Shown one piece after another: positions 36,401 to 44,764 of a DNA stretch of 64,000 nt (position 1 is its first letter; each line of letters begins with the position of its first letter). Origin of the DNA: Bacteroidales bacterium (lineage in GTDB: Bacteria > Bacteroidota > Bacteroidia > Bacteroidales > UBA1715); NCBI GenBank assembly GCA_016714605.1, contig JADKDL010000020.1:13303-77302 (forward strand). The letters run 5' to 3'. Position numbers and translations under genes: made by a program. A model generated the notes under the pieces. That model saw only the letters and a program-made list of their open reading frames with translations. It searched no databases and was not told where the DNA came from.

Positions 36401-37629
36401 ATCAGATTACCAAACAGCATCATGAGTTGCAAATACACCGCGATAATCTTGAAAAACTGGTAGAAGAGAGGACAGGTGCATTGAGAGATGCATTGATTAG
36501 AGCCGAAGAGTCTGATAGACTTAAAACCTCATTTTTGGCTAATATATCGCATGAAATTAGAACTCCTATGAATTCAATAATAGGATTTTCTGAGTTACTT
36601 TCTTTGCCTGGAATATCGGAAGAAAAGCGCAAACGTTATTTAGAGATGATTTCTAGCAATGGTGAAGCACTTGTAAGATTGATTGATGATATAATAGACC
36701 TATCGCAAATAGAAACGGGTCAAATACAATTTAAAAAACAGCCTTTTTCTATTTATAGCAGGTGCGAAATTATGCTTTCTCATTTAAATACTTTGGTGCT
36801 TAAATCGGGTAAATCAATTGCAACAAAATTTAAAGTAAGTGAATTTGATAAAAATATTTTGCTTTATTCTGATGCTTTTAGAATAGAACAAGTCTTGTTG
36901 AATTTGTTAAATAATGCTGTAAAATATACAGATAAGGGAGATTTCTTTGGTTTTGAATTAATAGGTGAGGGCGAGAATAAATATATACGTTTCTTCTGTT
37001 CCGATACCGGTATTGGGTTGCAACCGGAACAAATACCGCTAGTATTTAAGCGATTTACAAAAATTGAAGATAGAAAAGGAATCATTTATAGAGGTGCCGG
37101 ATTAGGACTTTCTATCTCCAAACATATTGCAGAATTGCTTGATGGCGAAATGTGGGTTGATTCGGAATATGGTAAAGGCTCTGAGTTTTACTTTACTATT
37201 CCTTACAAAGAAATAATTGTGGAAGAAAGTTTTTATAAGTTCGATTTTTCAGCATTTAAAATCTTGATAGTTGATGATGAGCCTGTAAATGTTACTTTAA
37301 TGAGTTCTGTTTTGACTATTACTAATGCACAACTATTTACTGCTTCAAACGGACAAGAGGCTATTGACCAGTATTACGCTGCAAAGCCCGATTTGATTTT
37401 GATGGATATAAAAATGCCTATAAAAGATGGGTATGAAGCTACTAAGGAAATAAGACAAGACAGTACTATCGTGCCAATTATTGCGGTTACTGCATATTCT
37501 ATGCAAAGTGAAAAGGAAAAGATAATTTCTGCCGGATTTACTAATCTTATTCTAAAACCTGTGAATCAGAAAAATCTGCTTTTTGAAATTTCCAAGTTGT
37601 TAAATAAAGATAATGACAGCAATGAGTAA
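33406..37629 (+). CDS. Hybrid sensor histidine kinase/response regulator with Reg_prop sensor
   Basis: 1,407 residues. Signal peptide (to SSIAQ), then a periplasmic double beta-propeller of Reg_prop repeats (GFIWIGTQNGLNRFDGYEFK and ~12 further WIG/WVG blades), a Y_Y_Y domain (~690-770), one membrane helix (FILLVALLLILFIYFLI), a coiled coil, a PAS domain (SIAILNKSGFIEWANECFYK), a second coil, HisKA with H1049 (ISHEIRTPMNSIIGFSELL), HATPase_c (LLNNAVKYTDKG, DTGIGLQ, GAGLGLSI) and a C-terminal receiver with D1334 (LILMDIKMP). Unlike the HTCS at 21-25 kb it has no DNA-binding domain, so it must pass phosphate to another protein. Its stop overlaps the start of xseB by 8 nt. Confidence 0.94.
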   Translation: MALKNYVILFILAMSLSSIAQRELLNFSQYNVNNGLSENIINCINQDKQGFIWIGTQNGLNRFDGYEFKVFKHNPLDENTLRNNNIKALLIDNEGYLWVATSGGGISRYNHKTDCFENHCFFKTQTNSEKCNVYTIVEDKTGSFWIGTYGEGLYKFNPKSKKTVSYNTTGSTNKISGNSIRSLCVTKSNTLFVGYETGKVDVIDLKTGKVTSVDKLTHNNNAIMHIIEDASQNIWIGTYGAGFSIYNQKRKTLKNFNVSNSKLNNNVVWKFFVKDNNTVWIATRGGGINIFNTLTEDFKTISYSPDITNGISSNTILEIFKDASGIYWIGTEDKGINTLNIFKQNFKKISPKYLFPTLTSNSVESVFLTRNREIWLGLMGNGVVYYNQENGDKEIFTTQNSKLSNNSVLSINQDIEGNIWFGTDGSGVDIYNPKTKTFRNLSNKTNDSSSLSNNAVHVLFRDSKNNMWLGTYGGGLCKYNKETDNFSIYTLDTSAMNNVVLSIFEDISNNIWVGTNNKGLARLSKNMKFIYSDSGVQGENKLDNMLMSIYRNGDDSLLWVGTGGMGIQCKDIYNNSVISFTGNEGLSNDVVLDILPDKKGVFWVSTINGLNKFDPATTYFKSFDTEDGLLSNVFNHNSSFYDSLGYMYFGGDNGLNIFHPDSISISNFTPPILFTRLQIGYEDVVINSKTKGVNVLEQSINTSTDIVLSHRHNVISIEFAALDYKSSKKIKYQYKLEGLDEKWHTCNADSRIITYTQLSSGNYTLKVRSTNSEGVWCDNIKSLHIKVEPPYWKKSWFILLVALLLILFIYFLIKYNTYKLKKNNKLLEERVAERTKELAEQRDEVFKKTEQIYSQQEEILDQKRLLETKNIELEKFNLAASKADSSIAILNKSGFIEWANECFYKNFDFPFDVLKKEPVNFVIQMSNEVLYDNFKTCIENKVSSSFEFDYKDKFNKRIFTLTSVTPVLSRLLDIETIVLVITDITKQKVTEQQILIQKDQITKQHHELQIHRDNLEKLVEERTGALRDALIRAEESDRLKTSFLANISHEIRTPMNSIIGFSELLSLPGISEEKRKRYLEMISSNGEALVRLIDDIIDLSQIETGQIQFKKQPFSIYSRCEIMLSHLNTLVLKSGKSIATKFKVSEFDKNILLYSDAFRIEQVLLNLLNNAVKYTDKGDFFGFELIGEGENKYIRFFCSDTGIGLQPEQIPLVFKRFTKIEDRKGIIYRGAGLGLSISKHIAELLDGEMWVDSEYGKGSEFYFTIPYKEIIVEESFYKFDFSAFKILIVDDEPVNVTLMSSVLTITNAQLFTASNGQEAIDQYYAAKPDLILMDIKMPIKDGYEATKEIRQDSTIVPIIAVTAYSMQSEKEKIISAGFTNLILKPVNQKNLLFEISKLLNKDNDSNE

Positions 37630-37840
37630 GATTAAAGATAAAATTACATACAAAGAGGCAATGAGTGAAATAAAAATCACTGTTGCTAAAATTGAGTCTG
37701 AGGAGATTGAAATTGATGAATTAAGTACTCATGTTCAGCGTGTTGGTGAGCTTATAAAAATATGTAAGAAGAAACTGTACGAAACCGAAAATGATGTGAT
37801 GGCTATTCTAAATGAAATACAGACCGATAATCAGGCTTAA
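37622..37840 (+). CDS. xseB: Exodeoxyribonuclease VII small subunit
   Basis: 72 residues from ATG 37622 (MSKIKDKITYKEAMSEIKIT); an in-frame ATG at 37613 would add three residues. The pattern TYKEAM, AKIESEEIEIDELSTHVQRV, CKKKLYETENDV is the XseB helical hairpin that binds XseA. The start overlaps the stop of the upstream hybrid kinase, suggesting translational coupling. The large subunit gene xseA, its frequent neighbour, is not in this window. It is essential for forming exonuclease VII (ssDNA degradation, mismatch repair). Confidence 0.88.
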   Translation: MSKIKDKITYKEAMSEIKITVAKIESEEIEIDELSTHVQRVGELIKICKKKLYETENDVMAILNEIQTDNQA

Positions 37841-38054
37841 ATTTCTCATATTTTGTAACAGGAGTGAAATCTGTACAGCAACTATTAAATACATCAAATA
37901 GCTTTGTTTTCGGTCTGGAATTGCTCAAGACCGGTAGCAAAAAACAGCAGTTACTGTTTAGTCAAATTGAACAGTATGAAATATTGTTTTCACCAATAAT
38001 TTGTATTAACGATATTGTTAGTTTAGAAACAATATCATAATAGAAAAATCGGTA

Positions 38055-41000
38055 TTAATGTTTCAATTGCATATCAGACTCTGATATATGTGTTAGCCAC
38101 CATTCTATAATTTCTGCAAGAAACGTGTTTGTTATTTTGGTATTTCCTGCATTGAAATCTTTTTGAAAGGTATTAAGCTTCATTAAGAAGGCGTTATGCT
38201 GTTCTCTATGAGTTTCGTAGAGTTCTTTCTTTTTAGATTTTATATGCTTTTCTTCGGCAGCAAAATGATATTCGGTATAGTCAATTAATCCTTTCAGATA
38301 ACCTTTTATGTTTTTCTTAGCTCGGTTTTCAGTATGTGAGTCGATAATCTGATTAATTAAGTCAAATAATATTTTGTGTTGGTCGTCTATGAAATCAAGA
38401 TTCACCGCTAAAGCATCGCTCCATTCCATAGGTAGTATGAGTTCAGCTTCTAAATTATTTGACTCTATAACAGGAGCGCTTTCTTTTGCAACTTTAAATT
38501 CATTTACATACTTACAATCTTCTGTAGATATGTGCATATTGAACCATTCATATATCTTTATGTAGAAGGCATATAAATTTTTCTCATCACCTGCATTATG
38601 CGCTTTTTCAAAATCGTCAAAAGCATCTAAAATGTCTCTGTGTAGTAATTTATGTAACTCTTTTTCACTGAAGTTATATTCAGTGAATTGTTTTTCTTCC
38701 GATTTGAAATTAATTAAAATTGATTCGAAAAGTTGAGCGTGTAGATTTTTTATATTCTTAAACTCATTATCAGCAAAGCATTTATGAGAAATTTCTGAAA
38801 GAAGAGTGAAAATGTTTTTATGCTGTTGGTCAAACTCAGAGTGATTTAAGAGTAGGTTGTCATTCCAAGTTATTACTGTTTCTGGTATTGTATTGGTTTC
38901 TGGTATTGTATCAGTTACTGTTTCTGTAATATTTACTGTTTCTGGTATTGAAGTGTTTTTAGATTTTGTTTCAGTGCGTTCTTCAGGAATATTGTCGCTA
39001 TAAGGATCCTCAATCATGGATTGATTCAAATTAGCAGGTCGATCGTGTTCTATATCAAAATCATCACCTACAGCTTCATCTGTATGTATTTCATTTGTTT
39101 CAAAATCTGAAATATCATCGTCTTCAAAATCGTTATGTGGAGGTACGTTATTTGGAACTAGGTTGTTAAGTAATGATGGGTCTATACCATTTTGCGGATA
39201 GGTAATTACATTTATTTTCGAAATATCTCCATAGGTATCGAATATTGGAATGTAAAGTTCGTGTAATATAATTGGCTGTAGCGATTTTAATATATATACA
39301 ATATCTCGTTCTTCTTTATTACCATTGGCAATATGATTCCAAAAGTTGAAGTATTCTTTGTCGTTTTTGAAGCTGTTTTTAACCAGTTCTTTGTGCATTA
39401 AATCGTAAATACTTTTTGCGCTTATGCCAATTGAACTGGTATAAATTGAATTTGCCGACAAGAAATCGCCTTCCAAATTTACGGTATAAACACCAAACGA
39501 CTGACTTATTTCATTAAAGATGCCTTCCATTTCTTTCGTTTTGGTAGCAGCTCCTTCTTGGGTAGCTTGCATTTCTTCTAGGTTCTGTCTCATTTCTTCT
39601 TCTTGTTGAGACAGTCTCTCGGCTTGCTGTTTTGATTCGGATAGTAATTGAGCTGTGCGTACGTTTACTTTTACACTTGATATTGTAGATGCAATACTTT
39701 CGCTGACTTTTTTTACAAAGTCAATTTTATAATCTTCAATTTCTTTAAATGCTGCTAATTCTATTACTCCATATACCTCATTATTGTAAATGAGTGGTGA
39801 GAGTAATATACTTACCGGTTTTGAAGTACCTAGACCTGATGCTATTTCAATGTAATCTGAGGGTAATTCAGTGAGATACAGGCATTGTCTTTCTTGAGCA
39901 CATCTTCCAATTAATCCTTCTGAAAATTCTAGTTCTTTGGTCACAAATTTTCTACGATCTAGTGCATATGCTGCTTCAAGGTTGAAGTATTTTGCATTGT
40001 CCTTTTCATACATTACAAACATACCTCCAATATTTGCATCAATATATTCAATAAGATTAATAAGTATGTTGTATGATAGGTCGGCTATATTGTTGTTGTT
40101 TGAACGAAGTATTTCTCCAAATTTAGCAATGCCTTCGGTTGCCCATCTTCTTATGTTGTCTTCTTGATTTCTTTTTTCAGATTCTGTAGATGCGTCTACC
40201 AAGGTGTTTTTTAAAACGGTTAATGTTTCACTTAACACATCAAACTCTCCGTTGTGTTCAAAATTATCGGTTAGGTTGCCTTTTGATATGTTTTTGATGT
40301 ATTCAACGGCTCCTTTTATATGTAGTGCAAAACCATTGAAATGTGTTCCTATCTGACCTATTTCATCGTTCATGCTGTTTTTAAATGCAGCATTATAATT
40401 TCCCGACGACACTTCTTTAACGTAAGCCATTTGTCGTTTGAGCCTGTTGATGATAAGCTTGTTTATGATAAACAAACAGAATAAAACAAAAAATGCCATT
40501 ACTAAGAATAGAATAATTACAAATAAATCGCGAGAATTGTTTAATTCAATGATGAGTTTTTCGTGGTATTCATAAATTTCCGAATTTAATTTCAAAAACT
40601 TATCATTGGTTCTCTCAAGAGAGCGCACTGCGTTTTTTACTTCGGTAGTAAGGGGTTTTGAGGCATCTTCTACAACATACTCGCCCGAAACATCTATGAA
40701 ACCTGTAGCCATTTCGCTACCACCAATAAAGGTTTCTTCATCTATTATTGATTCCGTGTTTTCTTTTATTGAAAACCAAAGTTTTTCCAGTTTAGAGAGT
40801 TTTATTTTTGAAATATCGTCAAGAGCTTTTATTTTATTAGAATAGAAATCGTTATTAAGCACTCCGCCGTTTTTCAATAGGTAAAGATTTTTTTCATATA
40901 ACTGTTTGGCTCTCTCAAGGTTTATTTTAGACGATTCTACTTCTCTCAAAACAAATTCGCTATACATAATAATTTGTTGCGATTGAAACATCATCTCAGA

Positions 41001-41162
41001 AAGTATTAATGTTTTGGCATGAGTATCGTCAATTTTTTCTTTGTAGGAGAAGTATTGTGTTGTATTAATAAAAGCAATTATGAGTAATATCACAAAAATA
41101 ACACTGAACTTTATTAACAGTGAAGTGTCGTTTAGTTTTCTAATAAATGATAATAGCTTCAT
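38055..41162 (-). CDS. Membrane sensor with HAMP, GAF, PAS-like and two hemerythrin domains, no output domain
   Basis: 1,035 residues. TM1 at ~18-38, an extracytoplasmic helical sensor, TM2 at ~213-236, HAMP (~237-290), a GAF domain (~360-500, EGLIGRCAQERQCLYLTELP), a coiled coil (QQEEEMRQNLEEMQATQEGA), a PAS-like region, and an acidic/Thr linker with IPETV repeats. Two hemerythrin-like domains follow. The C-terminal one has all iron-ligand motifs: DDQHK, YHFAAEEKH, HREQH, HISESD. The first has DQQHK, HKLLH and HISTED, but NFKSEE replaces HFxxEE, so one histidine ligand is Asn. No kinase, cyclase, methyl-acceptor or DNA-binding domain is visible. Oxygen, NO or iron sensing is plausible. How the signal leaves the protein is not evident. 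Confidence 0.88.
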   Translation of the reverse strand: MKLLSFIRKLNDTSLLIKFSVIFVILLIIAFINTTQYFSYKEKIDDTHAKTLILSEMMFQSQQIIMYSEFVLREVESSKINLERAKQLYEKNLYLLKNGGVLNNDFYSNKIKALDDISKIKLSKLEKLWFSIKENTESIIDEETFIGGSEMATGFIDVSGEYVVEDASKPLTTEVKNAVRSLERTNDKFLKLNSEIYEYHEKLIIELNNSRDLFVIILFLVMAFFVLFCLFIINKLIINRLKRQMAYVKEVSSGNYNAAFKNSMNDEIGQIGTHFNGFALHIKGAVEYIKNISKGNLTDNFEHNGEFDVLSETLTVLKNTLVDASTESEKRNQEDNIRRWATEGIAKFGEILRSNNNNIADLSYNILINLIEYIDANIGGMFVMYEKDNAKYFNLEAAYALDRRKFVTKELEFSEGLIGRCAQERQCLYLTELPSDYIEIASGLGTSKPVSILLSPLIYNNEVYGVIELAAFKEIEDYKIDFVKKVSESIASTISSVKVNVRTAQLLSESKQQAERLSQQEEEMRQNLEEMQATQEGAATKTKEMEGIFNEISQSFGVYTVNLEGDFLSANSIYTSSIGISAKSIYDLMHKELVKNSFKNDKEYFNFWNHIANGNKEERDIVYILKSLQPIILHELYIPIFDTYGDISKINVITYPQNGIDPSLLNNLVPNNVPPHNDFEDDDISDFETNEIHTDEAVGDDFDIEHDRPANLNQSMIEDPYSDNIPEERTETKSKNTSIPETVNITETVTDTIPETNTIPETVITWNDNLLLNHSEFDQQHKNIFTLLSEISHKCFADNEFKNIKNLHAQLFESILINFKSEEKQFTEYNFSEKELHKLLHRDILDAFDDFEKAHNAGDEKNLYAFYIKIYEWFNMHISTEDCKYVNEFKVAKESAPVIESNNLEAELILPMEWSDALAVNLDFIDDQHKILFDLINQIIDSHTENRAKKNIKGYLKGLIDYTEYHFAAEEKHIKSKKKELYETHREQHNAFLMKLNTFQKDFNAGNTKITNTFLAEIIEWWLTHISESDMQLKH

Positions 41163-41368
41163 TGGTACTATTTATTAAAATGATTGTTTTCTATACTGAA
41201 AATTGATAAAACTATGACAAAGTGATATGTTTTAAAATCAAATTAGTGTCTTGTTTTTATTGCTTAACCAAATATATGTAAATAAAGTATTTTACCAAAA
41301 ATATTTTGTACATATAAGATAAAGATACATATCATTGAAAAGAATGATGCTTGTCTTTTATGTGTTTT

Positions 41369-42133
41369 TCAGGAAATAGTTACTTTCAATCCGTCAAATG
41401 CAAAAAATATATTATCGGGTAGCGAGTTTTCTATTTCTTTATACCTACCCATAGAATGACTTATATGGGTAAGATAAGCTCTTTGGGGCTTCACTTTATC
41501 TATAACCTCTAGTGCTTGTTCTAAACTAAAGTGAGAATAGTGTTTTTCAGGCATTAGTGCATTCACAGTGAGTACATCTAGATTTTGAAGTTTCTCCAGT
41601 TCTTTGTCTTCAATAAATGAAGCATCGGTAATATATGCCATATTCTCAATCCGAAAGCCCAGTATAGGGAGCGTTTTATGCATTATTCTGATTGGAACGA
41701 CCGTAATATCATCAATAAGAAAGGGATTTTCTGTTATGTTTATAAGGTTCATTTGAGGTGCACCTGGATAGGGTTGTTCATCAAATACATATTCAAATTC
41801 TTTTTTAAGTCTAGCTTCTACGTTTTTTTCTAAATAGATATTCATAGCTTTATTTTTTCTAAAGTTATATGGTCGTATATCATCTAGTCCGGCTACATGG
41901 TCTTTGTGTTCGTGGGTAAGAATAATTGCGTCGAGACTAACAATTTTTTCTCTAAGCATTTGTTGTCTAAAATCTGGCCCAGCATCAAAGACTATCGTCT
42001 TGTTTTTGTATTTCAACACTGCCGATGTTCGCAGTCTCTTGTCTCTACTATCATTTGAGTGGCAAGTAGAGCAGGTGCAAGTAATAACCGGTACGCCTTG
42101 CGATGTGCCGGTTCCTAAGAATATAAGTTCCAC
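41369..42133 (-). CDS. MBL-fold metallo-hydrolase (PhnP/RNase Z-like)
   Basis: 254 residues. The start MELIFLGTGTSQGVPVITCT is the PhnP-type strand, followed by a Cys-rich motif (CTCSTCHSND). The di-metal site HxHxDH is intact in LTHEHKDHVAGLDDI; later ligands lie in YITDASF and LTHISHSMGRY. Bacteroidota members are annotated as MBL hydrolases acting on phosphodiesters, probably cyclic nucleotide or phospho-sugar. It begins 10 nt after the PgpH-type gene on the same strand, so the two are co-transcribed. Confidence 0.88.
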   Translation of the reverse strand: MELIFLGTGTSQGVPVITCTCSTCHSNDSRDKRLRTSAVLKYKNKTIVFDAGPDFRQQMLREKIVSLDAIILTHEHKDHVAGLDDIRPYNFRKNKAMNIYLEKNVEARLKKEFEYVFDEQPYPGAPQMNLINITENPFLIDDITVVPIRIMHKTLPILGFRIENMAYITDASFIEDKELEKLQNLDVLTVNALMPEKHYSHFSLEQALEVIDKVKPQRAYLTHISHSMGRYKEIENSLPDNIFFAFDGLKVTIS

Positions 42134-42143
42134 GTTCTTGTGT

Positions 42144-44240
42144 TTATTTTTTTACTAATTCCGGATATACTATTCTTGCATGGTAAATACTCATAAGTTT
42201 TTCTACAAAGGCTATTCGCAATATTGTAAGATCTTTGAAAGTTATTTCCACATCGTCAAGTTGTCGTTCATCTATAATTCGGTCTATAATGCTATTTACT
42301 AATTTGCTTAATGTTTGTTGAGAATAATCGGTCAAACTTCGTGCAGCTGCTTCAATAGAGTCAGACATCATCATTACAGCAAGCTCTTTTGTGTGAGGTT
42401 TGTATGCCGGATATTTGAAGTTTTCTTCGTTTATTTGTTCGTCCTTGTGCTGTGTTTGGTATGCGTGCAAAAAGTAACGTACTTTTGAAGTTCCATGATG
42501 AGTCATAATAAAGTCAATTATTTCTTGTGGTAATTTTGCTTTTCTAGCTTTTTTCTCACCCAGCAACACATGGTTAATTATAAGTTTAGCACTCTCTTCG
42601 GGTTCTAACTGTGAGTGTGGATTATCGTTGTTTTTCTGATTTTCTGTAAAATACATTGCGTTTTCAGCCTTTCCAATATCGTGATACAGTGCGCCAACTT
42701 TAGCAAGAAGGGTTTTGCCTTTGATTTTTGAAACCGCAAATTCTACCAGATTAGAAACCATAAGCGAGTGCTGGAATGTGCCTGGTGCCTTTTCCGAAAG
42801 TTCTCTTAATAATGGGTTGTTTGTGTCTGATAATTCTATGAGGGTAAGGTCTGACACGTAGCCGAATAATTTCTCAAATATATAGATAAACGGATAGACG
42901 GTGAGTAATAGCAAGCTATTCCAACCAAACCAAATAAAATGTTCGTAATTTATTGCTTTTAAACTTCCCTCTTGCATGAGTGCTATTCCCAGATATACTA
43001 TTGAATATGTGGCTAGTGATATCAAAGCAGTCCAGAATAGTGAGCTTCTTTTGTAATTGTTTCGTATGGAATACATAGCAATTACTCCGGTTACAATATT
43101 TATAAATGCAAACTCAAAACTATTGGGAGCTAAGAATGCTATTATTAGTATTGAAACTATATAGGTGAATATTGCAACTCGGTGATTGAAAAATGTTTTT
43201 ATTAATATAGGAATTACTATGAATGGAACTATATATATGCTCAGTTGGCTAAATCTGCTAATTACACTTGCTAGAGCGACAAAAAACACAACAACCAACA
43301 AAATAAAAGAAGTGCTTTTATTGTTGGATAGTATTTCCATTTGATTGTTGTAAATAAAAAGTGTGAGTAGTAGAAATAGGAAAAGTAATAAAATAATTTG
43401 CCCTATGTAGATAAAATACAATTCTTTATCTTTAATGTTTGACATTTCGTATTCTTTTTTTAATGAATACAGCATGTGATATATTGCATCGTCTACAATT
43501 TCGCCGTTTGACACTATTTTTGTTCCACTTGCTATCATGCCCCTTGCTTGAGATAAGGCTTGTATCATTTTAGCTTCTTGGTCTTTGGAGAAAACTTTGT
43601 CGTATCTTATGTTTGGCGTTATAAAGGCTCTAAGCGGTACGTTTTTCTGCAAGGTAAGATAGTTGGAATCTTTAAGGGCATTGCTTGAAATTATTTCGGC
43701 TATTTCTACTTTTGCTGCAGTAATGGAGTAGAGGCGGTCAACTCTAATTTCATCAACAAATTTATTTCTAATGAGGTTTATTTTGCCCAGTTCGCCAATT
43801 TTATCGTTGTTGTCAATTATTCCTTGGGTGTATATATTATGTAGTATTTTCAATCCAAAGGTGTAGTATTTATATTCTGAAAAAGAACTGTCGGTTTGTT
43901 CAATTATGGTTTTGTTGTTTGCATTTATATAGGTGTAAAATGCGATTGTGAATTTTTCTTTCTGTTTTAGATAAATATCGTTATGTAACCTGAAATAATT
44001 TACGAAGTTCGACTTTAAGCTATCTCTTTCTTTTTGCAATTCATCGCTTGTTTTGTAAAGAGCAAAATCGAAGGGAGCAAATAAATCATCGTGCATCCAG
44101 AGTTTCCCTTTCTGAAATTCTAGTTTGAATTTTCTCTCTGCCGGAAGTAAAAGCGTAATAATTCCTATGACCAAAACCAGTAGAAGTACGGCAATGATTC
44201 TTTGAAAATTTGCTTTGAATAATGTATTTTGTTTATTCAT
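42144..44240 (-). CDS. PgpH-type HD phosphodiesterase (7TMR-HD, c-di-AMP hydrolase family)
   Basis: 698 residues. N-terminal membrane helix, an extracytoplasmic 7TMR-HDED domain (~40-285), a run of seven membrane helices (~290-470), then a cytosolic HD domain. The metal ligands are visible: FQHSLMVSNL, ALYHDIGKAEN (the HDIG motif), INHVLLGEKKARK, IMTHHGTSKVRYF, and a final MMSDSIEAAARSL. Family members hydrolyse c-di-AMP. The N-terminal LLPAERKFKLEFQKGKLWMH is typical of the Bacteroidota form. It is the first gene of a two-gene transcript with the MBL hydrolase. Confidence 0.9.
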   Translation of the reverse strand: MNKQNTLFKANFQRIIAVLLLVLVIGIITLLLPAERKFKLEFQKGKLWMHDDLFAPFDFALYKTSDELQKERDSLKSNFVNYFRLHNDIYLKQKEKFTIAFYTYINANNKTIIEQTDSSFSEYKYYTFGLKILHNIYTQGIIDNNDKIGELGKINLIRNKFVDEIRVDRLYSITAAKVEIAEIISSNALKDSNYLTLQKNVPLRAFITPNIRYDKVFSKDQEAKMIQALSQARGMIASGTKIVSNGEIVDDAIYHMLYSLKKEYEMSNIKDKELYFIYIGQIILLLFLFLLLTLFIYNNQMEILSNNKSTSFILLVVVFFVALASVISRFSQLSIYIVPFIVIPILIKTFFNHRVAIFTYIVSILIIAFLAPNSFEFAFINIVTGVIAMYSIRNNYKRSSLFWTALISLATYSIVYLGIALMQEGSLKAINYEHFIWFGWNSLLLLTVYPFIYIFEKLFGYVSDLTLIELSDTNNPLLRELSEKAPGTFQHSLMVSNLVEFAVSKIKGKTLLAKVGALYHDIGKAENAMYFTENQKNNDNPHSQLEPEESAKLIINHVLLGEKKARKAKLPQEIIDFIMTHHGTSKVRYFLHAYQTQHKDEQINEENFKYPAYKPHTKELAVMMMSDSIEAAARSLTDYSQQTLSKLVNSIIDRIIDERQLDDVEITFKDLTILRIAFVEKLMSIYHARIVYPELVKK

Positions 44241-44698
44241 AAAAATTTGTGAATAGATAAATGTTTTAGTTGCACTATTTTTTTACCAAATAAGTATTTA
44301 AAGTAGTGTTTATTAAAGTATAGTTTGCAAAGATATTACGATATTTTTTCGGAAATTTTTATTTTGCTGTTTTTTTTATTGGTAATATGAATTATTGGCC
44401 AAATATTTAATGTGGGTTTAATTATCACGGCGCAATACCACGATTTACTGTATGAGTCTTTCTTGTAATTATCATTGAAATTAAATCATTTGAATCCAAC
44501 CTATTTATATTTTTTTGTAATAATCACATAAAATCTCATTCTATAAATTGAACTTGATAATTTTTGTATTGCTCTGACCGGAATTTCGACACTGGCTTCC
44601 TTCTGATTCTATATAGCGCCGTCCAACCTTCTATTGAGCAAAAGGTTGGTAGCAGATAGCACCAATAACGGACTTAAACCATTCATTATGCTTGGCAC
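44241..44698. other. Intergenic region with one dyad
   Basis: Spacer of ~460 bp upstream of the pgpH transcript. CCAACCTT (44623-44630) and AAGGTTGG (44642-44649) form a perfect 8-bp dyad with an 11-nt loop. No gene or RNA is recognised. The pgpH promoter presumably lies near 44241-44330. Confidence 0.4.
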
Positions 44699-44733
44699 AA
44701 AAAAACCTACTCTATAATATCATAAAGTAGGTT
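44699..44733 (-). terminator. Intrinsic terminator of the aminotransferase gene
   Basis: AACCTACT (44704-44711) pairs with AGTAGGTT (44726-44733). Read on the minus strand the stem ends in seven T. It is ~30 nt after the aminotransferase stop. Confidence 0.85.
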
Positions 44734-44764
44734 CAGTATAAAAACAAAAAAAACAAATATATCC

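Noticed and set aside
38011..38036. Terminator for the hemerythrin sensor (GATATTGTT / AACAATATC)
   Set aside because: Perfect 9-bp arms but no T run on the minus strand; too weak to call.
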